Positions 19,142-29,468 of a DNA stretch of 29,500 bases are shown one piece after another. The notes beneath the pieces were generated by a model. That model had not been told where the DNA came from, searched no databases, and saw nothing but the letters and a program-made list of their open reading frames with translations. The stretch covers positions 1 to 29,500 of the forward strand of contig JAYMTA010000414.1 in assembly GCA_036897625.1 (NCBI GenBank), read 5' to 3'. The position numbers and the translations under genes are program-made. Within the stretch, counting starts at the first letter, position 1. Each line of letters begins with the position of its first letter. Source of the DNA: Pelargonium cotyledonis (taxonomy: Eukaryota > Streptophyta > Magnoliopsida > Geraniales > Geraniaceae).

Positions 19142-22100
19142 ATGGCTGAGAGTGGAGCTGAATCAACAGCCATGGCGACCCGAGGCTGGATCGGCGGAGA
19201 CGAGAGCGCGAAATCGATGCTAGCTAGGGTTTTATTGGAGCGTCCCTTCTTGCTCCTCCCTCCTCTCCACAGAGTTCCTCTCCGCGTCGGCAACGTCGTC
19301 GAGCTCGTCGGTCCTTCTCCTTCCGCCAAAACCCACATCTTAATGCAAGCTACAGTGAACTGTGTTCTTCCCAGGGAGTGGAAGGGCGTGCACTACGGTG
19401 GATTGGAGCGTCTGGCAGTGTTCGTTGACTTGGATTGTCGATTCGACGTTTCACGCCTCGCGGAAATGCTCAGGCATCGGATTGTGGAAGCTCATCGTGG
19501 CGACGACGAGCTCTTTGATGTGTGCATGAGGCGGTTTTTGTATACTCGGTGTTATGATAGCTTTGAATTTTTGGCGACTCTCAAGGTGAGGAGCTCTGGA
19601 TTTTGAAAATTGTGTTGTGGTTTGAATTTGGGGATTTTGGTTGGTTCCATGAAAATGTGATATGGGTATTGTTTGGTTGATATGTGTTTTGAATATGTGG
19701 CAGAACTTCGAAATTTGAATTGTGCTATTATTAGATTTTAGAGCTTTTAGTTTAGTGCGTAGAAATGTATTTAAGGTATAGTTGGTTGATATATTTTTTT
19801 TAAATTTATGGCCACTCTGAAGGTAAGCTTTTAGCTAATTCCATGGAACTTCGGTTTTGAGCATGGTTTAGTTGATTTGGGTTTTGAATTCATGGTCAAC
19901 AGCCCAGATTTTTGAATTGTGTTGTGGTTGGGATTTAGATCTTTCAGTTGATTCCATGGAAATGTAGTTTTTGGGTGTGGTTTGTTTGATTTGGGTTTGG
20001 ATTTAGGCCACTCTGAAGGTAAGGAGCTCTGAATTTTGAATTCTGTCATGCTTGGAATTTAGACTCTATAGTTGATTCCATGAATTTGTGGTTTTGGGTA
20101 CAGTTTCTTTGATTTGGGTTTTGATTTATGGCCACTCTGAAGTGAAGTTGTTAGTTAATTCCATGAAAATCTGGTTCTAGGTATTGTTTAGTTGTTCTGG
20201 GTTTTGAATTTATGGCCACTCTAGAGTCTAAAGTGAGGAGCTGTGAGATTTTGATTTTGTTGTAGATGACTTAATTGAATGAAAAACTGGTTTCAGGTAT
20301 GGTTTTGTTGATTTACGTCTTGAATTCAAGGTTTCTCTCAAGGTGAGGATCTTTGAATTTAGTGGTTTTAGTTTGTTGCATGGAAATGTAGTTTTGGGTG
20401 TAGACCGCGTGGTCTGGTTGACTTGGGTTTTAAATTTCTTGCCCCTCGAAAGGTGAGGAAATCTGAATTATATTATGGTGGGAATTGAGGTTGTGTTTTG
20501 GGTTAGAATTGTTGTTAAAGAATAGGAATGAGGATGAAATTCTCAATGTTTGTATTATGATTTTTTGTTCATGAAAATGACTTTGGAATTAGAATCTCAA
20601 ACGCTATCTTATAGATTTTAGTTCTGTGGTTTTGGATGTGATTTGGTTGATTTGGGTTTTGAATTTCTGGCCACTGCGAAGGTGAAGAACAATGAACTGA
20701 ATTGTGTCATTGTTGGAATTTAGAGATTTTAGTTAATAAAATTCGCATAGGAATTTAGTTTTTGGTATGGTTTAGTTGATTTGGGTTCTCAAAAAGCCTT
20801 TAACTTGCAGACATTGCATTATCGACTACGGAAGGAAAGAGAAGCTCACGGAGTTAGTGTTCATTTTCTCATGATTGACAGGTTTGCGTTGAATATTTGA
20901 TTTTCTTAGCATCATTTTGCCAGGTTTTCTGCTCATTGGTCACCAAATTTTCCTGCGTTACATATCATATGTGTCTCTTAATCTCATTCAAAGACGTACT
21001 TTACCAGATTTGTGTCAAAATAAGTGTGTATTAGTAACCTCTTATATGAAATTCTTTGTATCAGCATTGGAGCTTTTCATTGGGTGGATCGTGCATCAAC
21101 ATCTTTTCCAGTGGCGGGTAAAAACAGGTACTATACCTTGCTGTATATCAATCACTAAACTATACTTCTCGGATTTGTGTTCCATGTTTTAACAACCTTG
21201 GTGACACACCTTTTATAACTTATGCAATGTAGAGTGCAAACTCCATGAGGAAAAATGAGAATTCAGTTACTAGAAACCAATAGGGGTAAGACCTAATTTA
21301 AAATGGAAAGTAGAAGTGAGGAAAGATATGACAACCCTTGGCTTCATGTAGGGATATATCATTAGACAAGGAGGAGAATACAGGCAGAGTATCCAAGAGC
21401 GGTGGAAATGGATTCATGTAGCCCACTCTATCAATTTTAGGGAAATGACTTGGTTGTTGTTGTTGTCTAGTTGCTAAACCAGTGGTTTGCGTTTTATCAG
21501 ATAACCATGATAATAACGTGTGCTCTTAAGATGCAAGCCAATGTATAGAAAATATAAACAGGGACTATGAGCTTATAAAAAAAAATAAACAGGAACTAAG
21601 TTTAGGATATAAGATAGATGCTGACTCATTAAAGCACTTACTGGAAAGGTTTGTTACGGGCTATAAAGACGCGCAAATCAATGGCTGCCAGCCAACGTAA
21701 TAAGGATGCGTTTGGGGAGAAGTATTATATAATAACTAATTTATAAGTTTATTCATATGATGAAATTGATTACATTTTAAACTAATTTACGTGTAGGAAG
21801 AAAATTTCACTTCAGGTTGTGTTTGAAACTGTTGTTCAAGAGATCAAAAGGCTTCTGCTGGTGCATCACATGCTTGTTATAACTACAAAATCAACTATTT
21901 TAGGAGATAGATCTTCTATGCAAGACCCACTTCCGTATCGAGAGTACATGCCTTCTGTCTGGCAGGTACTTGCTGTTGCATGATTAGTTACTGGTTAACA
22001 TGACTTTAATAAGGATACATCTGATTTAGCTACATCTTTATTTTCATTTTACTTTATCTTATCTGTATTTCCCTAATGGAGGAACTGGATGAATATGTTA

Positions 22101-22953
22101 GAAATCAGAAACCAGTTCGGTTCTTACCTAAAGAAAACTATTGTTACAGTATGCTCATGGGTTTTGTGCCACCTATAAATAGTGTTCTGCTGTCTTAGCC
22201 AGTCCAAAGGGGCATTTACGTAAATATTAGACATTATGGTTTCAGTACTACTCCACTGATACGGTCAAAGGGCAAAGGCTCAAACTTCTTTTCCACAATG
22301 TTCCATTTGGATTTGAGCCAAACCCAATGTTTGGATGCACAAAGGATTTCTTCATCCTAGAATCCAAACGTAACCCTAGTGAAAAGAGGAATGAAGTAGA
22401 ATGAGCAAGTATTGATGCCCCCCTGATTAATTTGTTACTTGTTACTTGTGTATGTTGGTGGAATTTAACCCTAGGAATTTCGGGATTTATGTGATAAAAA
22501 TCAGTGTCATTTTTTTAAAATTTTGTCTTCCAGTTTTTACTACCTTGAGATTAATGTTCTGTAATACATGCCTCTTTGTACCTTTAACTATTTATTTTTG
22601 TTGTTGCAGTCCTTTGTTACACACAGGATACTATTACGAGCTTCAGGTTGTAAGTTGTAACTTATTCTTCTATTCTCTAAATCAATTCGGGCTTTCTCTT
22701 GCTTGGTTAAGATCATAATGAACGCTATTGCTTCATTATTTTGCAGAAGATTATCACACCATTAACAAGCACCAAAACCATTTGATATATTCGTCACAAT
22801 GGTTACTGCCTTCGCTGAAATTTTTTGATAGATTTGTAGTGAGAGACGTAAGAAAATGCCTACACTTAATTTTATTCTAGAAAAACTGCTATAGTCAAGG
22901 ATGTCTCAGCTGCCATCTTTTATTTTCAGGCGGGTATTTTTCTCGTTTCATGA
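19142..22953 (+). CDS. XRCC2: XRCC2 homologue, RAD51 paralogue of homologous recombination
   Basis: Seven exons: 19142-19585, 20811-20881, 21065-21127, 21797-21965, 22610-22646, 22747-22847 and 22930-22953. All introns are GT-AG and the phases close at 302 residues. The protein matches plant XRCC2 at GWIGGDESAKSMLARVL, RPFLLLPPLHRVPLRVGN and HYGGLERL. Walker A is GPSPSAKT at residues 57-64, and FVDLDCRFDV follows at 94-103. The Walker B strand ends in LMID at 168-171 and is followed by SIGAFHW. XRCC2 works with RAD51D and other paralogues in the nucleus to support RAD51 in recombination and meiosis. The start was set at 19142, the first in-frame ATG; the frame is open further upstream but without ATG. 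A second in-frame ATG is at 19172. Arabidopsis XRCC2 is longer (about 370 from memory), mainly in the loop after FDVSRL. Confidence 0.94.
19571..20690 (+). repeat. Degenerate tandem array in XRCC2 intron 1, including copies of the exon-1 3' end
   Basis: The last exon-1 bases plus splice donor (GGCGACTCTCAAGGTGAGGAGC) recur in decayed form down the intron. Copies anchored on GCCACTCTGAAGGT lie near 19810, 20007, 20130 and 20214, then more diverged near 20331, 20441 and 20669, with a further decayed one near 19890. Between them repeats TTGATTCCATGGAAATGT, GGTTTTGGGTATGGTTT and TTGATTTGGGTTTTGAATTT. Spacing is mostly about 80-125 bp, with larger gaps. Several copies keep AAGGTGAG or AAGGTAAG, a good 5' splice site. 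The array takes up nearly all of the 1225-bp intron. Confidence 0.85.
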
Positions 22954-23724
22954 AGTGCATTGACGATGCATTGGACAGGGCACAGTTGCTCGTTCTTGTT
23001 TGAGGGCTAAATCATGGACTTTTGCCGAATAAGGCTACTTGCTACTGGTTGGATTGGGGATGCGAGCTTACAATGACATGTTGGTTGTAGGGTCCAAGCG
23101 TCAATCTGAAGGGGTAAGCGGTATGGAGACACATGCCTTTGCGTCAAGCCTCTGCCTTCGAATCACAAATCTGCCATCTTGATGATCAACTTCTCGTTAA
23201 CTAGAAAAGCTATGGTGTGTGGCTGGTTGGGAAGGAGTTAAAGAAGCTCCTGTATCCTGCGTCTGCATCAGGTTCAGTGCCTCCAAATACGAGGTCTGTT
23301 GAGCTATGGCTTGAAAAGGTACACCAGTACTCCGTTGGCTTATCATCATTGTGCGTATCACATACTAGCTGGACAATCCGACATAACGAGGAGCAACTTT
23401 CTTTTGGATGGTGCGGACATTAGTGTTCCTCGAGTAATTATGAGATCTATGCAATCTCATTTCGAGTGTGAGAAGTGGGATGTGCTGATTATGAAGCTGG
23501 TCGCCTCTGAAGTTGAGGGTCCATTTTTAGCATTGGGGTTGGATGCAGATACGAGTTATTATAACTCCATCTATGGTTTGGCTCGATGGTCGTGGTGGTT
23601 TGCTCCCTCTTCCGCCACTTGTTTCAAAACGTGCCCCAGGAATTTTTCCTTGAATTCGTGCCGTGCTCTTAAGATCGTCAAGGTGCACGAAAAGCTGGAC
23701 AACTTTCAGGCATTTTTAACTTAA
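22954..23724 (+). other. Unassigned stretch downstream of XRCC2 with open frames
   Basis: This holds two overlapping plus-strand open frames (23217-23423 and 23299-23724, 68 and 141 codons). Base composition is more balanced than the surrounding AT-rich DNA. I recognise no protein family in either. It could be the XRCC2 3' untranslated region, a separate noncoding transcript, or a decayed gene fragment whose reading switches between the two frames. Not called as a gene. Confidence 0.3.
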
Positions 23725-24120
23725 GTTAGAAGTGCAAACAATTCTTGTATGATGAAATCAGATTGACATTTGTTAGTAAATTGACTCGATTAACCGAGAT
23801 TTAGTCTAGACATGTTTAAATTGAGTCCGAATGAGCTCTACATGATCACAAATTCGTTAAGATATATGCGACCATAAAATACCAGCAAAATTTATAATTC
23901 AAATGAGTTGAGACCTCACAGTAACAATCAAATAGGACCAAACAAATAACTCCTCCAAGAAGCTACACGTGTCAAGCGACTGCTCACTGTTGTACAAGTA
24001 CCCACAAACTTTACGACGCCGTTTCTATCAACTCCTCCAAGAAACTAACAGTAAACGGTGACCACTGATTTTTCATATATACACTTTTAATTTTTCAAAT
24101 TCTCAAAAATAATAAAATAA
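23725..24120 (+). promoter_or_regulatory. Upstream region of the DUF3067 gene with a G-box
   Basis: An ACACGTGTC G-box/ABRE-type site (core CACGTG at 23966-23971) lies about 160 bp before the presumed 5' exon. The 17-bp string AACTCCTCCAAGAA(G/A)CTA is present at about 23948 and again at 24030, a direct repeat 82 bp apart bracketing the G-box side. No TATA box is obvious. Function is inferred from motif identity. Confidence 0.4.
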
Positions 24121-24239
24121 AAATTCCGAGCTCTGTGTCTTCAATCTCCATGGATGGGTTATAGGGTTTCAGTTAATGCTTGCTCTGTGAAAAGTTGAGG
24201 CTCTGGTAAAACAGTTTTGGTTTTTGCCCATAAAACCAG
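24121..24239 (+). promoter_or_regulatory. Presumed noncoding first exon (5' UTR) of the DUF3067 gene, with upstream ORFs
   Basis: A plausible leader exon ends at 24239 with AACCAG|GTTTGT, and the matching acceptor CTACAG is at 25464-25469, three bases before the start codon at 25473. The leader carries two short upstream frames: ATG at 24150 (4 codons, stop at 24162-24164) and an overlapping ATG at 24154 (14 codons, stop at 24196-24198). The intron between would be 1230 bp and is filled with MITE-like sequence. The exon is inferred from splice consensus only. Confidence 0.4.
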
Positions 24240-24437
24240 GTTTGTTTTCTGTTACCTTTTATTTCACAAATTTTTGCTTTAATTTTATATTTCTTATTCT
24301 TGGTTTGATTGGTTTTGGTTGGAAACATCTTTATGTTTTTAGTTTTTTTTAGGATTTGAATCTAGCTCTTATAGTGTGGCTTGTACTGATTTGTGATGCA
24401 TAGACTGTTTTGGGTATTGTTGGTTCCAGACTTCCTG

Positions 24438-24560
24438 TAGAGCTGACAATTTGAGTCACAATCCGTGCCGTGGCTCAATACGAGCACGACGCAAACTATG
24501 AGAGTTTGGATTCAGCATAAACATGTTCTTGAGGAACTCAACACAATTAATAATCGTGTT
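24438..24560. mobile_element. Partial hAT-type MITE-like end in the DUF3067 5'-UTR intron
   Basis: TAGAGCTGACAATTTGAGTC at 24438 matches the terminal repeat of the other copies. It is followed by family-type words (CAATCCGTGCCGTGG, ACGAGCACGACGC). No matching right end was found, so the element is truncated or interrupted by the Stowaway-like sequence that follows. Confidence 0.45.
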
Positions 24561-24575
24561 TCGAATTGTGATTGC

Positions 24576-24787
24576 GTTCCAAAATAAGTTTTATTGCTTT
24601 TCATTTTGAGAAAAATTAAGGAAAAGTTAGTTAGTTTTCGTATATTTTCTCTTTTATACACATGCACACGAGTTTTTAACGAACTTAAGAGGTACTAATT
24701 AGCTTATTGTAGGGACTCTATTTGTAATTTATCTATAATTAACTTACTAAAAAGAAATGAGACTTATTTTTATTTTGAGACGGAGAG
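24576..24787. mobile_element. Degenerate Stowaway-like MITE in the DUF3067 5'-UTR intron
   Basis: The right end TATTTTGAGACGGAGAG followed by TA (24788-24789) is clear. The left end GTTCCAAAATAAGTTTTATTG near 24577 is decayed. The interior TTTTGAGAAAAATTAAGGA also occurs in the intron-3 copies of RAD52-2. Confidence 0.55.
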
Positions 24788-24798
24788 TATATTATTTC

Positions 24799-25404
24799 TA
24801 GAGGTGACAATTCGGGTTTGGGTCACATGTTTAGCGTGAAAATGTGTGGGTTGAGTGCGGTTTCCCAACACGATCCACTCTTTTGTTTGGATTGAGTTGA
24901 TCCAAAGAATAAACAATTAGAGTGAGGAAATGAAAAGAAAGCGAGATTGGACACTAAAATTTATGTGGAAAACTCTAAAACTAATTAGAGTACAAACTAC
25001 ACGCGAGTAGAGAAATTTCATTCAATATTTTGAAATACAACTTTGTTTCTTCTTTTTTTTTTTTTTCCTTTTTCTTTTTTATAGGAAGAGAAAACTATAA
25101 CATCTCATAAGAAATCACTTTCAAATATACACTCTTAACTAGGTAGGAGAAATATTGGAGTATTGCATGATGATGAACCATGCAACTCTCTCCTTTTATA
25201 GTGGGAGATATGATGAACCGGGTTTGTATCAAACAAAATAGACCCGATCAATTTTTGGATTGGGTCAGATTGGGCAAACCTGCTCTGAACCTGCACATTT
25301 TGCTATAAAAACCCGAAACCCGCTGTGTGCACTTTTTTTGAGTTGGTGTGGTTTAGGCTTTTTCACTAAAATCCGACCTGTCCGAAACCTGAATTGCCAG
25401 CTTT
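24799..25404. mobile_element. hAT-type MITE-like element apparently split by an insertion
   Basis: The left end TAGAGGTGACAATTCGGG (24799) and the right end TGAATTGCCAGC (up to about 25404) are inverted copies of the family terminus. The first ~105 bp and last ~180 bp look like family interior (AACCCG, GACCCG, TGTGTGGGTT words). The middle (about 24905-25215) looks different: it has a T-rich tract, a TTTTATAG string and GATGATGAACC near 25170 repeated as GATATGATGAACCGG near 25208. A ~310-bp insertion into an older element explains this best. Confidence 0.5.
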
Positions 25405-25472
25405 TGGTTTTTGGCATTTAGATTTTTGGGTTAGAATAAATTTTTGAGAATTTTTTTGGTAATCTACAGGAT

Positions 25473-28400
25473 ATGGCTAGTATTATCTCAAGCCACCATT
25501 GTAATTGGCCAACTGGAGTTCAGGTTCATCTTATCATCAAAGGAAGATCAAACAAAACCCCGTGTTTCACTTCCAGGGGTTTGCCCTTGTTTCATGGTCC
25601 TTACCTGACTCTTGCAGATCGTCAAATTGCTCGCAGACATACGCCTATCTATTCGAGTGTTTCAGATGACGGCATGAATCAAGACGATTCTGAAGATGGG
25701 AGCAAAGGGGAAGAATTACCCAAAGACGATATCGGAGGGGTATGTTGATTCTTTCTAATGCGTTGTAGAGTTGATTTGTAGTCAGAGTAGCGATTTATGC
25801 ATAAAGTAAGATCATCGGAAATGGGATTAAGTGAAGTTGATTCATAACATTATTCATTTCTGTTTAGAATAATTATATATAGATAGGCCAACATTTTTTT
25901 ACTTTAAATTGAATTCATATGTTATCTACTCCGGGTCTCGGCTCATTGCTTTGTAAATTCTTAGTGGAAGTCTCGTTTTTCTAAGCATTTGAAGTTCAAG
26001 TACGGTGCATTCTTAGATAACTTTTGGATTAGGACCTTTTGTTCATGAAAATGGCTTTGGACCGATTCTTGATTCCTATTCTAGTTCGAATTTTTATAAA
26101 TATAAACACTACCTTAATTCACCTCCTTCTCTTCTGTTAACCATCCAGTACATTTCCCAGTATTCGATCTTGTGAAAACAGTTAGATCATCAAACAATAA
26201 AATGTTATTTCCATTAAGATGGAGTGGGGAAATATTTTGAATCACACTGGTTAATGAAATAACTCCACATTTTGTTCAGAGATTTTGAAAACTAGTCCCC
26301 TTTCAAGTTTCAACTATATATTTACTTGTCTGTATGCATGTGTGTGCCCATGTTGGGGGTAGAATTGTCAATTCAGGTTTCGGGTTGCACACGTAAAATG
26401 TGTGGGTTTGTGTGGATTTACCCGCCCTGAAGGCAATTTCCTAATGGCAAACCTGACCCGAAAATTGATTAAGTCTGTTTTATGTGGCCGAACCTGCAAA
26501 AATGCGGACTGGGTTGGGTTCCAAATTGGCATCTCTATTTGGGCGGTCGGGAATTCAGCATGAAATCAGTACATTCATGTTTAGTTTAACAATAGTTGAC
26601 TTTGCATTATATGTATATATATAAGCATGGATCATGAATGTAGTCTAAATATTGTCATAGTTTTTTTCAGATGAACAGTGAAATTCTGAGAGAGAATCTG
26701 GAAAGAATTGTAGGCACAGACGATTCTGCCTTCAATGGATTGGACTTAGCTACTCTTATCAGGAACAAGTACGGGAAGTCGTATGATGTTCAACTGATAA
26801 AGAAGGTATGTTTCCAATCTCACAGAAAATATAAACATTAGTGTAGACTATAGCTATAAACACCACTACCAATGAGGAAAAATCCAACTCTTGTACCGAA
26901 ATTTGTGTTACTTTGGCGGCTCAAAGTAGATTTACTAACGAACAGCGAAGAATTAGGGTTCTTAAATATTATTTTTGAATAGACGTGTATTCTAAAATAC
27001 CTATATCTAGAGTTGTGTCAATAGACGTGTGGTTTGGTAATACACCAATTTGCCCACTATTAGTAAGTAAAATGATTTCTTTCATTTCTGTATCCAAAAG
27101 AATTCGATTAGGGGTCAGTACTCAAAGATTTAAGGCCATTTCTTCAAATTACTCTCTTTTTCTAACTTCGTAGCCTTTGCCTTTGCGGTAGCTTAGATTA
27201 AAAGGTCGAACAAATTCTTTTTAAACCACTTTTGTGGCTATTTACTTTAACTAATATCTGCATAAATTTTTGTTTATGACTAGTGACTACTTATATGATG
27301 TAGGAATTCATGGGAAGAAATTTTCTTGCTTTGAATGTCATGTGGAAATACAGAGAGCAGGTACGCTTGGTTTTGTTTTCTTTTTCTTGTTTGACTATTT
27401 GTTGCTTGTTGAGGGGTTGCATTGGCGTAATAGTAATTAACTTGAGGTCACAAGGTTTGAGTCAAAGAAACGTCTTCTCTCCAAATCACACAATGGTGGG
27501 AGTCTCGTGTACAAGACCACCTTTGTTAGCTTTGTTGTTTGTTGTTGATGGAACTTGGAAACGTCAAATTGATTTATAAACACCGCCAAGTTCTTTAAAT
27601 GTGGGGGAAACGTCAGCGCCCGTCTTCCCCTCTCTCTCCTCTCCCCTTCTCCGACGGAGCCACCCAAGGTTAGGCTACTTGCACCGCAGGTGGCCTAGGC
27701 TAAGACTGTTGGCGTTGAAGAGAGAGAAGGAAAATGGATTTTTATAGTGTTTGTTCTAGGTCAAACGCTCGGTCAAAAATTGATAGTTATATTGGTGCAA
27801 TTGATATCATTTGACGGATAACTATTTTACTCATTTTTGTCGATAGAGATCATTTCCACTAACAGAAGAACAGTATATACTGAGGCTTGACGATGTAGCG
27901 AACAACTTGAAATGTTGGGGAGCAGTTGCACATATCCGGAACAGCCTAGAAAAGCTGAAGGAGCGACCTAGGATAGGAAAGGTAAGAAACATCACGTCAC
28001 TAACACTTCACAAATATTTTCCGAACACTTCTGTTTTGTTCTGCTTTTATAATTCCGAACTCTTTTGCTGCTAACTTGCTTTGTTGAGTAACTTGGTTGC
28101 ATATATTGAATCGAGAAAAGACTAAAAGGTCGGTATTACAGAGCTGGCAATTTGGACCAAACATGGGCTCCTAGAACCCGTCCCTCATTTTTGTGGGTTC
28201 AAGTTGCACAAAATAGACCTGGCCCATTTTTTACCAGGGTTGGAAAACCCCGCATATTTTGGACTAAAATCCCCAACCCGACCTGTAACATGCGCCTCTT
28301 TTGGGTCGAGTCGACTTTTTATCTAAACCGAGAGACTCTGAACCTGATCCGAAACTCAAATTGTCAGCTCTAACGTATTAGGCCTCGTTGTTAATCTACA

Positions 28401-28489
28401 TTTTATATCTTCGTTTGTCACAGGCAGTTAGCATTTTCATTGACATGGATGAGTCAGGAGGACGTGCAAATGAATGGATCTACAAGTAG
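25473..28489 (+). CDS. DUF3067 domain protein, predicted plastid
   Basis: Five coding exons: 25473-25739, 26671-26805, 27304-27360, 27847-27981 and 28424-28489. All introns are GT-AG, each exon is in phase 0, and the product is 219 residues. Residues 1-~60 are Ser/Arg/His-rich with almost no acids, which fits a transit peptide. Residues 61-90 form an acidic linker ([18 protein letters not shown]). The conserved domain spans about 110-212 with [53 protein letters not shown] and [17 protein letters not shown]3067 occurs in cyanobacteria and plants; its biochemical role is unknown to me. The start at 25473 sits 3 bases after a good splice acceptor. Introns contain two MITE-like elements. Confidence 0.88.
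26360..26537. mobile_element. hAT-type MITE-like element in DUF3067 coding intron 1
   Basis: The ends are TAGAATTGTCAATTCAGG and, reverse-complemented, TAGAGATGCCAATTTGG. The flanking 8-mers GTTGGGGG (26352-26359) and TTTGGGCG (26538-26545) agree at 6 of 8 positions, consistent with a decayed 8-bp hAT target duplication. The 178-bp interior is noncoding and full of AACCTG, GACCCG and GTGTGGGTT words. Confidence 0.7.
28139..28372. mobile_element. hAT-type MITE-like element in DUF3067 coding intron 4
   Basis: The left end CAGAGCTGGCAATTTGGACC and the reverse complement of the right end, TAGAGCTGACAATTTGAGTT, form the best-preserved terminal inverted repeat of the family. The flanking 8-mers CGGTATTA (28131-28138) and ACGTATTA (28373-28380) agree at 6 of 8 positions, including the last six. 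The interior shares TTTTTGTGGGTTCAAGTTGC with the copy at 16465-16673. Confidence 0.78.
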
Positions 28490-29468
28490 ATCAGTATCGG
28501 GTGACCCTCAACTTTACGGTATCATCTATTGTAAAAAAAGTCCATTTCCACCGAACAACGTATTCTTCGTCGTCATCATCATAAAGGTTTTAGGAGAAAT
28601 ACTGGTCACTCTTTAATCCATTAAACTCGAGGACATGGTGCTCCTAATGATGATTGAAGATGGCCAAAGGAAGACTTGTAAGTATGCACCCGAGAAAAAA
28701 TCCCAACTTGATGGTAGGAGGCAAGACATTAGTTCTGCTTGTGTTTCCTTCGTCGAGAGTTAATTGTAATATATGCTCTCGAAATTGAGAGAAATTGCTT
28801 GGATTCTGCTGTTCTATGATGTGAACCTGCAAATTGTTCGTGATTACGAGCAAGTATATGGCATTCGTATACAGGTTGTGCCTATCGTTTCACCTTAATA
28901 TTTTTGTAACTTGAGGAGTTGTCAATGAGTAAACATTTTAGCATTCTGTGCACGTTCGCGGGTTGGTTATATCATGCAAAATATGGCGGGTCGTGTTCGT
29001 GTCAAGTGTCAACTATGTCATGACGTGTTGTGTTTGCGTTAGGTCATACGACAGACAATCTAGTTTCAACACGGTCACGACAAACACGAACTACTAACTC
29101 TAATTGCAGCTCATTTATGCACATTTCTCGTGCCACTTTTTTGCCAATTCTAAGAGCGCGGTTGAATTCTTCTCGCAAGTCCAGATTTTAACTTTCTGCG
29201 AACGAACTAGAAGATTGTTCGAATTTGAATTCTCTGTATAGTTATACTATTATATTTTTGGATTCTACGTACATGTATTTGTATATGTTATTTTAGCATT
29301 TTACATATACGCGTCGGAAAATAGTTTGGAGTATTTTTGCACCAAGTCGTTCAAGGTTGAATTCTTCTCTTCAATGTCTTTAAACTCGACTCTCCTTCCA
29401 TGACCTGCAGAATCGTGCCAAGTTTGAATTTTTTTTTTTTAGTATGTTGAAAAACTAGGATAACGTTT
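28490..29468. other. 3' flank of the DUF3067 gene, no further gene seen
   Basis: The first few hundred bases must include the DUF3067 3' untranslated region. At about 28915-29115 a stretch has GCGGGTTGG, CGGGTCGTG and CACGACAAACACGAAC words, with possible ends GAGTTGTCAATGAG and GAGCTGCAATTAGAG (reverse complement). It may be a decayed member of the hAT-type MITE family. The remainder is AT-rich and shows nothing recognisable. Confidence 0.4.

Noticed and set aside
28152..28373. 73-codon plus-strand frame in DUF3067 intron 4
   Set aside because: It coincides with the MITE-like element 28139-28372 and has no family resemblance.
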